A stretch of DNA of 12,376 nt from JBIOWF01 sp044868295 (GCA_044868295.1 JBIOWF010000090.1:1-12376), one strand, 5' to 3'; positions 1 to 6,027 are shown, numbered from the stretch's first letter. Made by a program: numbers and translations. The notes: generated by a model from the letters alone, not told the origin.

Positions 1-177
1 GTCGACCGGGACGAGGACGGCTATCTGCTGCAGATCTTCACGAAGCCCGCGCAGGATCGGCCGACGGTGTTCTTCGAGCTCATCGAGCGTCACGGCTCGC
101 TCGGCTTCGGCAAGGGGAACTTCAAGGCGCTGTTCGAGGCCATCGAGCGCGAGCAGGAGCTACGCGGGAACCTGTAG
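1..177 (+). CDS. hppD: 4-hydroxyphenylpyruvate dioxygenase, C-terminal end (partial at left edge)
   Basis: The window opens inside this gene; only the last 58 codons and a TAG stop are present. The enzyme converts 4-hydroxyphenylpyruvate to homogentisate in tyrosine catabolism, using non-haem Fe(II) and O2. The visible peptide has the family's C-terminal signature: GYLLQIFTKP, then VFFELIERHG, whose first Glu corresponds to the third iron ligand of the family, then LGFGKGNFKALFEAIE. The last residues form the usual C-terminal gate helix. A broken second copy follows 62 nt downstream on the same strand, and the 31 nt at 126-156 recur exactly there. Identification is secure from the motif order; what is missing lies outside the window. 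Confidence 0.93.
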   Translation, partial: VDRDEDGYLLQIFTKPAQDRPTVFFELIERHGSLGFGKGNFKALFEAIEREQELRGNL

Positions 178-203
178 GGAGCGCGGGATCGAAATCTGAC
201 TAC

Positions 204-232
204 TTGTCAACATTGTGCGTCAAGTCGATACT
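204..232 (+). promoter_or_regulatory. Putative promoter of the truncated hppD copy, leaderless layout
   Basis: TTGTCA (204-209) and GATACT (227-232) are separated by 17 nt, a good -35 spacing for a housekeeping sigma factor. The -10 box ends 7 nt before the ATG at 240, so the predicted mRNA would begin at or next to the start codon. There is no Shine-Dalgarno sequence upstream of that ATG, which fits a leaderless transcript. The first -10 base is off consensus, so confidence is moderate. Confidence 0.42.
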
Positions 233-239
233 GACCCGC

Positions 240-771
240 ATGAGAGATCTTTTTCCGGTAACGGGCATGGACTCCGTGGTCTTCGCGGTCGGGAACGCGG
301 CGCAGGCCGCGCACTACTACTCGACCGCCTTCGGCATGCGGCTGACGGCCTATCGGGGCCCGCGAACCGGCAGCCCCGACGAGGTGTCGTACGTCCTCAC
401 CTCGGACCGGATCCGATTCGAGGTGAGGGGTGCCGCCCGGCCCGGCACCCCGCTCGCCGAGCATGTGGCCGAGCACGGCGACGGCGTGGTCGACCTGGTG
501 CTTGAGGTGGGCGACGTCGAGTACGCCTACCATCACGCGGTCGGGCGAGGCGCCACCGGCCTGACCGAGCCGCACGTGGTGGCGGACGAGCACGGCAAGG
601 TCACGCTCGCGGCGATCGCGACGTCCGCGATCGCGACGTACGGCGAGACCCGGCACACCCTCGTGGACCGGAGCAACTACAGCGGCCCCTACCTGCCCGG
701 ATACGTCGCCGCCCAACACGGCGCTGTTCGAGGCCATCGAGCGCGAGCAGACTCTTCGAGCGAACGTGTAG
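240..771 (+). pseudogene. hppD: Broken second copy of 4-hydroxyphenylpyruvate dioxygenase (N-terminal domain plus C-terminal scrap)
   Basis: From the ATG at 240 the frame reads as a typical HPPD N-terminal domain: FPVTGMDSVVFAVGNAAQ, AAHYYSTAFGMRLTAYRGP, then TRHTLVDRSNYSGPYLPGYVA. At about 715 homology jumps straight to the extreme C-terminus, LFEAIEREQTLRANV and TAG (769-771), which lies in a different frame (721-771). The whole C-terminal catalytic domain with all three iron ligands is gone. Read straight through, the frame instead ends in an unrelated tail at 797. A 13-nt tandem duplication (612-624 and 627-639, period 15) adds five residues (SAIAT) just before the TRHTLVDR motif. It lies directly behind an apparently intact hppD 3' end, so it looks like a tandem duplicate that lost its centre. 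A short N-domain protein could still be made, but it could not be a dioxygenase. Confidence 0.85.
720..750 (+). repeat. 31-nt exact direct repeat of the hppD 3' end
   Basis: These 31 bases are identical to 126-156 in the upstream hppD copy, 594 nt away. They code for ALFEAIEREQ in the intact gene. In the pseudogene they mark the retained C-terminal scrap and the right side of the internal deletion. Recombination between the two copies would remove the pseudogene. Confidence 0.9.
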
Positions 772-791
772 ATCCTTTTGCGTGTCGCGGG

Positions 792-822
792 CTTTGATGT
801 GGGGGTGACGTGGTCATCAAGG
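792..822 (+). promoter_or_regulatory. Stem-loop in the RDD gene leader covering its weak RBS
   Basis: CTTTGATG (792-799) can pair with CATCAAGG (815-822), giving eight pairs with one G-U and a 15-nt loop. The right arm contains AAGG (819-822), the only Shine-Dalgarno-like bases at proper distance from the ATG at 827, so the stem would hide the ribosome site. It could equally be a weak terminator for the hppD remnant. No folding energy was calculated. Confidence 0.35.
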
Positions 823-826
823 CCAT

Positions 827-1462
827 ATGGGATCACCGTTTCCGCCCGAGGGCGAGCAGCCGCAGGAGCCGTACCCGCCGGGCGGCGGCCGACCACAGGA
901 GCCCTACCCGCCCGGCAGCGGGCCGCAGGAGCCCTACCCGCCCGGCAGCGGGCCGCAGGAGCCGTACCCGCCCGGCGGTGAGCGGCCGGGGGAATCCGTG
1001 CCCCCGTGGTCTCCGCCGCCTCCAGGGGCCCCGCTGCCCGCGCTCGCCGGACGATGGCGGCGGCTCTTCGCCGGCATCGTCGACATCATCATCATCGCCA
1101 TCATCACGTCCCCGCTCACCTACAGCTCGTGGGACGTCGCCGCCGACGCTCAGACGGGCAACCTGGCCCGGGTCAACCTCGGCCTCACCTTCCTGGCCGG
1201 CCTCATCGCCTTCCTCTACTACTGGTTGCTGCAGGCGTACTGGAACGGCCAGACGCTGGGCAAGAAACTGTTCGGCATGCGAGTGGTCCAGGAGACCGGG
1301 CAGCGGATCACCGTCGGCCAGACCGCGATCCGGCAACTGGTGATGCTCGTCCTGTCGTGGGTGTGCTGCCTGTGGATCGTCGACCTCGGCTTCATCCTCT
1401 TCGACCCGAGAAAACAGGCTTTGCACGACAAGGCGGCCAAGACACTTGTGGTCGATGCCTGA
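827..1462 (+). CDS. RDD family membrane protein with proline-rich repeat tail
   Basis: A 211-residue protein. Residues 1-72 are a disordered Pro/Gly/Glu tail with four copies of PQEPYPPG (12-19, 23-30, 33-40, 43-50). The RDD domain follows: GRWRRLFAGIVDIIII (75-90) carries the Arg/Asp signature and first membrane segment. A second segment lies at about 116-136. The conserved cytoplasmic motif GQTLGKKLFGMRVV is at 141-154, a third segment at about 170-192, and the ending DPRKQALHDKAAKTLVV is typical of the family. RDD proteins are inner-membrane proteins; some have been linked to ion transport, but the role here is unknown. ATG 827 is chosen as the only in-frame start before the repeats; its RBS is weak (AAGG, 4-nt spacing). 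The M1 peptidase gene starts 35 nt downstream on the same strand. Confidence 0.9.
   Translation: MGSPFPPEGEQPQEPYPPGGGRPQEPYPPGSGPQEPYPPGSGPQEPYPPGGERPGESVPPWSPPPPGAPLPALAGRWRRLFAGIVDIIIIAIITSPLTYSSWDVAADAQTGNLARVNLGLTFLAGLIAFLYYWLLQAYWNGQTLGKKLFGMRVVQETGQRITVGQTAIRQLVMLVLSWVCCLWIVDLGFILFDPRKQALHDKAAKTLVVDA
860..976 (+). repeat. In-frame tandem repeat coding for PQEPYPPG units
   Basis: Four in-frame copies of a 24-nt coding core with 6-9 nt linkers. The 30-nt units at 901-930 and 931-960 are identical, so repeat number can change by slippage without breaking the frame. The repeat builds the cytoplasmic or surface tail ahead of the RDD membrane domain. Confidence 0.9.
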
Positions 1463-1479
1463 CCAGGTCGGTGACCTGG
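1463..1479 (+). promoter_or_regulatory. Perfect 7-bp hairpin between RDD and M1 peptidase genes
   Basis: CCAGGTC (1463-1469), GGT loop, GACCTGG (1473-1479). It starts directly after the RDD stop codon (1460-1462) and ends 3 nt before the M1 RBS AAGGTGG (1483-1489). It may be a short intrinsic terminator without U-tract, a translational control stem, or an operator. Confidence 0.55.
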
Positions 1480-1497
1480 CGTAAGGTGGCACGACAT

Positions 1498-2922
1498 ATG
1501 GGTGCTCACCGTTTGACGACCACACTGTCCGCGGCACTCCTGGCGCTCGCCACGACTGCCTGCTCGGCGTCCGATGGCGCCGTCGCCTCGCCGTCGCCCC
1601 CACGTGCCGGGTCCGGTACGGCAGGCGCGGCCGGGATCGGCGACCCGGACTTCCCCTTGGACGGCAACGGCGGCTACGACGTCGCGCACTACGGGCTCAA
1701 GCTGTCCTACGACCCCGGCACCCGGCGTCTCGTGGGCACGGCCACGATCGACGCGAAAGCCGTACAGGACCTGACGACGTTCAACCTGGACCTGCGCGGG
1801 TTGACGGTGAGCCGGGTGACGGTCGACGGGGCCGGCGCGCGGTTCGAGCGGCGCGCGGACGAACTGACCGTGACCGCGCCCACGGCCATCACCGAGGGCT
1901 CCAGATTCTCCGTCAAGGTCGAGTACTCGGGTGTGCCCGAGCCGATACGCGACTCCGCCAACCTGGGAACCTACGGGTTCGTGCCGACCGCGGACGGGTC
2001 GTTCGTCGCCTGCGAGCCCAATGGGGCCAAGACCTGGTTCCCGTCGAACGACCACCCCGCGGACAAGTCGACGTTCGACTTCGAGATCACCGTTCCGGAG
2101 GGGATCACCGCCATCGCCAACGGCGCGCTGGACGGCGAGCCGAAGACGAGCGACGGCAAGACCACGTTCGTGTGGCACGAGAAGCATCCGATGGTGACCT
2201 ACCTCGCCACGATGACCACCGGGAAGTTCAGCGTCCGGACCGGCACCTCCCCCGGCGGCATCCCGATCTATGCCGCCACCGATCCCAGGTTCTCCGGCTC
2301 GTTGAACGACCTGTACACACTGTCCGGGAAGATCACCGACTATTGGTCGAAGGTGTTCGGGCCTTATCCCTTCTCCGAGACCGGCGGCGTGGTGGACGAC
2401 TTCGCCGCCGGATACGCGCTGGAGAACCAGACCAAGCCGCTCTACGGCGGCTTCGGCCCCGACCAGAGCATCATCTCCCACGAGCTTGCCCACCAATGGT
2501 TCGGAGACAGCCTGAGCCTGACCCGCTGGCGGGATCTGTGGCTGAACGAGGGCTTCGCCACCTACGCCGAGTGGCTCTGGGACGAGCACGTCGGCGACTC
2601 CACCGTCGAGCAGACGTTCAAGAGCCACTACGCGAACGCGAGCGATCCGATGTGGAGCTACCCTCCCGGGGTGGCCCGGAAGAACGACCTGTTCGACAAC
2701 TCCGTCTACACGCGGGGGGCCATGACGCTGCACGCCCTGCGCCACCGGATCGGCGACGAGACGTTCTTCGCCCTGCTCAAGAAGTGGACCGCCGATCACA
2801 AATACGGCAGCGTCACGACGGAGCAGTTCATCGCCCTGGCCGAGAAGATGTCCGGCCAACAGTTGGACGACCTCTTCGACGCCTGGCTCTTCCAGCCCCG
2901 CCGCCCCACCTCCACGACCTGA
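1498..2922 (+). CDS. M1 family zinc metallopeptidase, lipoprotein
   Basis: A 474-residue aminopeptidase-type protein. It has the gluzincin zinc site HELAH (328-332) followed after 18 residues by Glu351 in WLNEGFATYAEW: two His and one Glu ligand, Glu329 catalytic. The exopeptidase motif normally written GAMEN appears as YALEN (306-310). Residues 1-21 are a short signal peptide and Cys22 a lipobox-like cysteine (TTAC, weak at -3), so the enzyme is probably tethered outside the membrane. The N-terminal beta domain begins near residue 60. At about 470 residues it is shorter than PepN-type enzymes (about 850) and lacks their C-terminal helical domain; many actinobacterial members have this size. 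The start is ATG 1498, with AAGGTGG 8 nt upstream; the frame is open from 1006, but the upstream part overlaps the RDD gene and is not coding. Substrate unknown. Confidence 0.92.
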   Translation: MGAHRLTTTLSAALLALATTACSASDGAVASPSPPRAGSGTAGAAGIGDPDFPLDGNGGYDVAHYGLKLSYDPGTRRLVGTATIDAKAVQDLTTFNLDLRGLTVSRVTVDGAGARFERRADELTVTAPTAITEGSRFSVKVEYSGVPEPIRDSANLGTYGFVPTADGSFVACEPNGAKTWFPSNDHPADKSTFDFEITVPEGITAIANGALDGEPKTSDGKTTFVWHEKHPMVTYLATMTTGKFSVRTGTSPGGIPIYAATDPRFSGSLNDLYTLSGKITDYWSKVFGPYPFSETGGVVDDFAAGYALENQTKPLYGGFGPDQSIISHELAHQWFGDSLSLTRWRDLWLNEGFATYAEWLWDEHVGDSTVEQTFKSHYANASDPMWSYPPGVARKNDLFDNSVYTRGAMTLHALRHRIGDETFFALLKKWTADHKYGSVTTEQFIALAEKMSGQQLDDLFDAWLFQPRRPTSTT

Positions 2923-2946
2923 CCGCCGGTCTCAGCGAAGGCGGTC
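2921..2946 (+). terminator. Hairpin overlapping the M1 peptidase stop codon
   Basis: GACCGCC (2921-2927) pairs with GGCGGTC (2940-2946) across a 12-nt loop. The left arm starts inside the TGA stop (2920-2922). No U-tract follows. Confidence 0.45.
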
Positions 2947-2989
2947 CTGAGCCGCCAACGCGGGATCGACACCGACCGCATTGGGAGAG

Positions 2990-3006
2990 GGCGGCCCCAG
3001 GCCGCC
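2990..3006. terminator. GC-rich hairpin in the convergent gap, probable bidirectional terminator
   Basis: GGCGGCC (2990-2996), CCA loop, GGCCGCC (3000-3006): a perfect 7-bp all-G/C stem between the ends of the + strand peptidase gene and the minus-strand threonine ammonia-lyase gene. No U-tract, as is common for actinobacterial terminators. Confidence 0.55.
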
Positions 3007-3022
3007 GCGACGCACTCGTAGG

Positions 3023-3069
3023 GCATCAATCGGCCTGACCGGAGTGGCGGCCAGGCCGGAAGCTGATGC
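3023..3069. terminator. Two-part dyad at the end of the threonine ammonia-lyase gene
   Basis: Outer arms GCATCA (3023-3028) and TGATGC (3064-3069) enclose inner arms CGGCCTG (3031-3037) and CAGGCCG (3052-3058) around a 14-nt loop. It lies 22 nt past the minus-strand stop and could terminate both strands. Confidence 0.5.
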
Positions 3070-3090
3070 GGGATGGCTCAGGCCGGCGGC

Positions 3091-4311
3091 TCAGGAGAAG
3101 ATCAGCTTGTAGCCGTCGCGCCTGAGCGCGCCCAGGACTTCGTCGCAGTGGGCCGGGCCCCTGGTCTCCAGTTGGAGCAGGACCTCGACCTCGTCCAGGT
3201 GGAGCCGTGCCGCGACCCTCTCGTGGACCACGTCCAGCACGTTGGCCTCCAGCTCCGCGAGCCTGCCGAGCAGCGCCGCCAGGGCGCCCGGCCGGTCGGT
3301 CAGCCGGATGCGGAAGGCCAGGTAGCGACCGGCGGCCGTCAGGCCGTGCCGCAAGACCTTGCTGAGCAGCAGCGGGTCGATGTTGCCCCCGGACAGCACC
3401 ACGACCACCGGCGGCTCGAACGCGTGCGGCTGATCGAGCAGCGCGGCCACCCCGGCGACGCCCGCGGGCTCGACGACCAGCTTCGAGCGCTCCAGGCAGA
3501 GCAGCAGCGCCCGCGAGAGCGACTCCTCGGAGACCGTGACGACGCTGTCGACCAGGTAGTGGATCAGCTCGAACGGCAGATCACCCGGCCGGCCGACCGC
3601 GATCCCGTCGGCCATCGTGGAAGAGGGCTCGACCATCACCGGATGGCCCGCCGCGAGCGACTCCGGGTAGGCGGCGGCCCGCTCGGCCTGGACCCCGACG
3701 ATCTGGACGCCCGGCCGCAGCGATTTCACCGCGAGCGCCACACCGGCCGCCAGCCCCCCGCCACCGATCGCCAGCACGATGGTGCCGGTCTCCGGGAGCT
3801 GTTCCAGGATCTCCAGCCCGATCGTGCCCTGGCCCGCGATCACATCCGGATGGTCGAACGGGTGGATGAACACGGCGCCGGTCTTCTCGGCATGCTCCCT
3901 GGCAGCCGCCAAGGCCACGTCGACCGTGTGCCCCGCGAAGACGACGTCCGCCCCGTACGCCCGGGTCGCCTCGACCTTGGGCAGCGGCGCGCCCTCCGGC
4001 ATGTAGACCGTCGACTTCGCCCCGAGCAGCCCCGAGCTGAGCGCCACCCCTTGGGCGTGGTTGCCCGCGCTCGCGGCGACCACCCCGCGCGCCCGTTCCT
4101 CATCGGTGAGCCGGGCTATCCGCACGTACGCCCCGCGAACCTTGAACGACCCGGCCCGCTGGAGGTTCTCGCACTTGAGGTGGACCGGCCCGCCGACCAG
4201 CTCGGACAGCACCCGGGAGCCCACGATCGGTGTCGTCACGGCCACCCCCGCCAGCAGCGCGCGAGCCGCGACGACATCGTCATACGTCACCAGTGGGCCC
4301 GAGCTCTCCAT
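3091..4311 (-). CDS. ilvA: Threonine ammonia-lyase (threonine dehydratase) with C-terminal ACT domain
   Basis: A 406-residue fold-type II PLP enzyme that deaminates threonine to 2-oxobutanoate, the precursor of isoleucine. The PLP lysine is Lys57 in ENLQRAGSFKVRGAY. SAGNHAQG (81-88) binds the substrate carboxylate, GGGGLAAG (183-190) holds the PLP phosphate, and Ser307 in VVLSGGN contacts the pyridine nitrogen. Residues about 331-404 form one ACT domain (FRIRLTDRPGALAALLGRLA). This is the medium-length form seen in actinobacteria rather than the 500-residue two-ACT IlvA, so feedback control could differ and a catabolic role is possible. The start is ATG 4309-4311, with GGGAGA (4326-4321) nine nt upstream. 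An in-frame ATG at 4345-4347 sits in the centre of a palindrome with no RBS and is not used here. No promoter is evident in the 59 nt upstream, so it may be read from the sigma operon. Confidence 0.93.
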   Translation of the reverse strand: MESSGPLVTYDDVVAARALLAGVAVTTPIVGSRVLSELVGGPVHLKCENLQRAGSFKVRGAYVRIARLTDEERARGVVAASAGNHAQGVALSSGLLGAKSTVYMPEGAPLPKVEATRAYGADVVFAGHTVDVALAAAREHAEKTGAVFIHPFDHPDVIAGQGTIGLEILEQLPETGTIVLAIGGGGLAAGVALAVKSLRPGVQIVGVQAERAAAYPESLAAGHPVMVEPSSTMADGIAVGRPGDLPFELIHYLVDSVVTVSEESLSRALLLCLERSKLVVEPAGVAGVAALLDQPHAFEPPVVVVLSGGNIDPLLLSKVLRHGLTAAGRYLAFRIRLTDRPGALAALLGRLAELEANVLDVVHERVAARLHLDEVEVLLQLETRGPAHCDEVLGALRRDGYKLIFS

Positions 4312-4329
4312 GCCTGAAAGTCTCCCACT

Positions 4330-4363
4330 CCCGGGCCGGTACGGCATGCCGTATCGGCCCGGG
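4330..4363 (-). terminator. 34-bp near-perfect palindrome between the sigma operon and ilvA
   Basis: Seventeen-base arms meet with no spacer at 4346/4347 and differ at a single position (4340 against 4353: A-C on the minus-strand RNA, G-U on the plus). It begins 7 nt after the putative anti-sigma stop codon and ends 3 nt before the ilvA RBS. It is most easily read as an intrinsic terminator or attenuator of minus-strand transcription; a protein operator is also possible. Confidence 0.65.
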
Positions 4364-4370
4364 GACAGCG

Positions 4371-4994
4371 TCAGTTGTCGACGTTGCCGGGAGCCGGGTC
4401 CTCCGTCTCATGCGGATAGGACACCCACTTGCACTCGGGGACCGCACCTCGGTAGATCGCGGTATCGAACTGCCAGCCGTCGGAGCCGACTCCGTAGGCG
4501 TTCAGGACCAGGGTCTCGTCCTTCGCGAAACGCTTCGGATACACCCGGAAGGCGTTCTCTCCAGATTCGTCCTTGATTGCGGGATCATCGTCGATCCGCG
4601 CGTCCGGCAGCGGCTTGCCGTCGCTCTCCGAGGCCTGCGGCACCTCTGTGCCACCCTCCCGGGTGCAGTGGGGGCCGTTCCAGTCCGGGTTCACCCGGTA
4701 CTGGATCTCAGCGGTCACCCCGACCTCCTTGAGCGCCTGCTCCAGCTTGTCCGGGTCGCGGAATTCCGCAATCCGCACGTCCACCGAACCATCGGGGTTG
4801 TTGACCACCGCGAAAGCCGGGGTTCCGCCCGTGAAGACGGGCACGGCCACCGCGACCGCCGCGGCTGACGCGGCCAGCCCGGCCGCCAGGCCGATCTTGC
4901 GTGAGGTGAACCACCCGGACCGTGCGCGCCCTCGTTCCGCGCGCTCCGCCACCTCTGCCTTGAGTTCCATGAGCAACCTCTCTTCGAAGTTCAC
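4371..4994 (-). CDS. Putative anti-sigma protein: one-TM membrane protein coupled to ECF sigma factor
   Basis: A 207-residue protein of no family I can name. Residues 1-32 are a charged cytoplasmic stretch (EERLLMELKAEVAERAERGR), 34-54 a single Ala/Val-rich membrane helix, and 55-207 an extracytoplasmic domain with two cysteines (Cys110, Cys188) that could form a disulfide. No HxxxCxxC zinc motif of the ZAS anti-sigma class is present. Its GTG start (4992-4994) overlaps the sigma factor's TGA stop as GTGA, so the two are translationally coupled. Short cytoplasmic segment, one TM helix, outer sensor domain and position behind an ECF sigma gene together suggest it holds the sigma factor at the membrane and responds to an external signal. 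That role is inferred from context. A strong palindrome follows its stop. Confidence 0.72.
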   Translation of the reverse strand: MNFEERLLMELKAEVAERAERGRARSGWFTSRKIGLAAGLAASAAAVAVAVPVFTGGTPAFAVVNNPDGSVDVRIAEFRDPDKLEQALKEVGVTAEIQYRVNPDWNGPHCTREGGTEVPQASESDGKPLPDARIDDDPAIKDESGENAFRVYPKRFAKDETLVLNAYGVGSDGWQFDTAIYRGAVPECKWVSYPHETEDPAPGNVDN

Positions 4995-5563
4995 AGCGTT
5001 CCTCCCGTGACGAGGGGTGGCATGATCCCGGTGATCTCCTGGAGCACTTTGCGGGCGCGGTGTAATCGGACGCGGGCGGTCCCTAGCCGGATGCCCAGAG
5101 CGGCCGCCGCTTCGGCCACCGTGAGCTGGTCGACGACGACCAGCTCAAGCAGCGCCCGCTGCCCCTCAGGCAAATCGGCGATGGCCTCCAGGGCCCGCCT
5201 GGCCGTGCTCTCCGCGTCAATCCGGTCTTCCAACCGAGCGACGTCATCCGAGTCCAGCAGTCGGCGTCCGCTGATGCGGACGGTCAGTTTGGATTCCCTG
5301 AACACCCGTCGCCGCTCGGCCGAGAGCGTGTTGCGCGCCACTCCGTACAGCCACCCGATCTCGCTGCCCAGCCCCGGCCGATACGTGTGGGCCGAGTCGA
5401 GCACCGCTACGAACACGTCCGCCACCAGGTCGGCGACCGTGTGCGGATCGTCGACCCGGCGGACCAGAAATCGGGTCACCGCGTCGACATGGCGCCGGTA
5501 GAAGGCTTCGAAAGCCGCGGGGTCGGTGGCGATATCCGCCAGCCCCGCCGTTCTGAGACGCAC
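4991..5563 (-). CDS. RNA polymerase sigma-70 family ECF sigma factor
   Basis: A 190-residue two-domain sigma factor. Sigma region 2 covers about 17-85 (FEAFYRRHVDAVTRFLVRR; DLVADVFVAVL binds the polymerase clamp helices; WLYGVARNTL contacts the -10 element). Region 4 covers about 124-176 (AIADLPEGQRALLEL, then helix-turn-helix LTVAEAAAALGIRLGTARVR, which reads the -35). Regions 1.2 and 3 and any SnoaL extension are absent. The GTG start (5563) is preferred because GAAGGGAG (5579-5572) lies 8 nt upstream; an ATG at 5568-5570 is in another frame and only 1 nt from that RBS. It is the first gene of a two-gene unit with the overlapping membrane protein, the usual sigma/anti-sigma order. Target genes are unknown; autoregulation is likely for the class. 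Confidence 0.93.
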   Translation of the reverse strand: MRLRTAGLADIATDPAAFEAFYRRHVDAVTRFLVRRVDDPHTVADLVADVFVAVLDSAHTYRPGLGSEIGWLYGVARNTLSAERRRVFRESKLTVRISGRRLLDSDDVARLEDRIDAESTARRALEAIADLPEGQRALLELVVVDQLTVAEAAAALGIRLGTARVRLHRARKVLQEITGIMPPLVTGGTL

Positions 5564-5600
5564 CGGCCATGCTCCCTTCGTCGTGTAACACCCCTACTTG

Positions 5601-5624
5601 GACGAAGCGCGCCGAAGCGTTACA
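5601..5624 (-). promoter_or_regulatory. Possible ECF-type promoter of the sigma factor operon
   Basis: On the minus strand TGTAAC (5624-5619) and CGTC (5604-5601) resemble ECF -35 (AAC) and -10 (CGTC) elements, but the 14-nt gap is shorter than the usual 16-17. The predicted RNA start is about 30 nt before the GTG. A second TGTAAC on the opposite strand (5584-5589) makes an inverted repeat with the -35. Confidence 0.35.
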
Positions 5625-5782
5625 TCCAACTTGAAACCAGTGATTATCCGAGAAGGCGGACCCGAGGACCAGCATGAACGCGGTGAAGCGCCCTCGCGCA
5701 AATGACAGCAAGCCGCCGTAGCCAGCCTCGGCCCACGCGGCGAAGAACCCGGCCGTCCCGACCCGGCCGAGCATGCCCCAGC

Positions 5783-5940
5783 CGAACGCGCCCGGCCACC
5801 CCGGTCGGATCGAACACGCCCCAGCACCCCAACCCGGGCGGGGCATGCCCCAGCCACCCCGACCCAGACGAACGCGCCCAGCCACCCCGATCGGATCGAA
5901 CGCGCCCGGCCATCACGATCGGGTCGAACGTGGCCCGCCC
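5783..5940. repeat. Degenerate 28-29 bp tandem repeat
   Basis: Units begin with CGAAC(G/A)CGCCC and end in CGATCGGAT-like bases. Clear copies lie at 5783-5810, 5869-5896 and 5897-5924 (28 bp each), with a partial copy at 5925-5940. The 58 bp at 5811-5868 equal two 29-bp diverged units (the second starting GGGGCATGCCCC), and 5761-5782 may be another. The period is not a multiple of three, so it does not code. Copies touch each other with no unique spacers, so it is not CRISPR. It lies between the sigma operon promoter and the nuclease gene. The adjoining 5641-5760 shows nothing I can name. Confidence 0.75.
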
Positions 5941-5945
5941 TTCTT

Positions 5946-6027
5946 CACTACAGAGAGGTTTTCGATCACCCAATTTGTCATAGCTTGCTGAGGGCCAAAT
6001 CTCTCCTCTGTAGTCCCGGCGGGCGGA
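5946..6027. repeat. 82-nt palindromic element, left copy (flanks the nuclease gene)
   Basis: Same length and same orientation as 6956-7037, about 60 of 82 positions equal, exactly 1010 bp apart. The ends pair: ACTACAGAG (5947-5955) with CTCTGTAGT (6006-6014). A nested pair ATTTG (5973-5977) and CAAAT (5996-6000) lies inside. The conserved core TTTTCGATCACCCA sits after the left arm; the apical 20 nt differ most between copies. It ends 39 nt before the nuclease start. It could be an operator for the HTH domain, a small structured RNA or a small mobile repeat. Copy number elsewhere in the genome cannot be seen here. Confidence 0.8.

Noticed and set aside
1006..1497. N-terminal extension of the M1 peptidase
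   Set aside because: Overlaps the RDD gene, His/Arg/Pro-rich; the signal peptide and RBS place the start at 1498.
1219..2859. 546-codon reading frame antisense to the M1 peptidase gene
   Set aside because: Low-complexity antisense shadow typical of high-GC DNA; the sense frame has the zinc-site motifs.
3073..4317. 414-codon + strand frame over ilvA
   Set aside because: Antisense shadow with Gln/Arg-rich content and no motifs; ilvA motifs are unambiguous on the minus strand.
4345..4347. Upstream ATG for ilvA
   Set aside because: Lies at the centre of a 34-bp palindrome with no RBS; ATG 4309-4311 has GGGAGA at 9 nt.
5568..5570. ATG start near the sigma gene
   Set aside because: Different frame from the sigma factor and only 1 nt from the RBS; GTG 5563 has proper spacing.
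5783..5940. CRISPR-like array of 28-bp repeats
   Set aside because: Units abut directly with no unique spacers, are diverged, and there are no cas genes.
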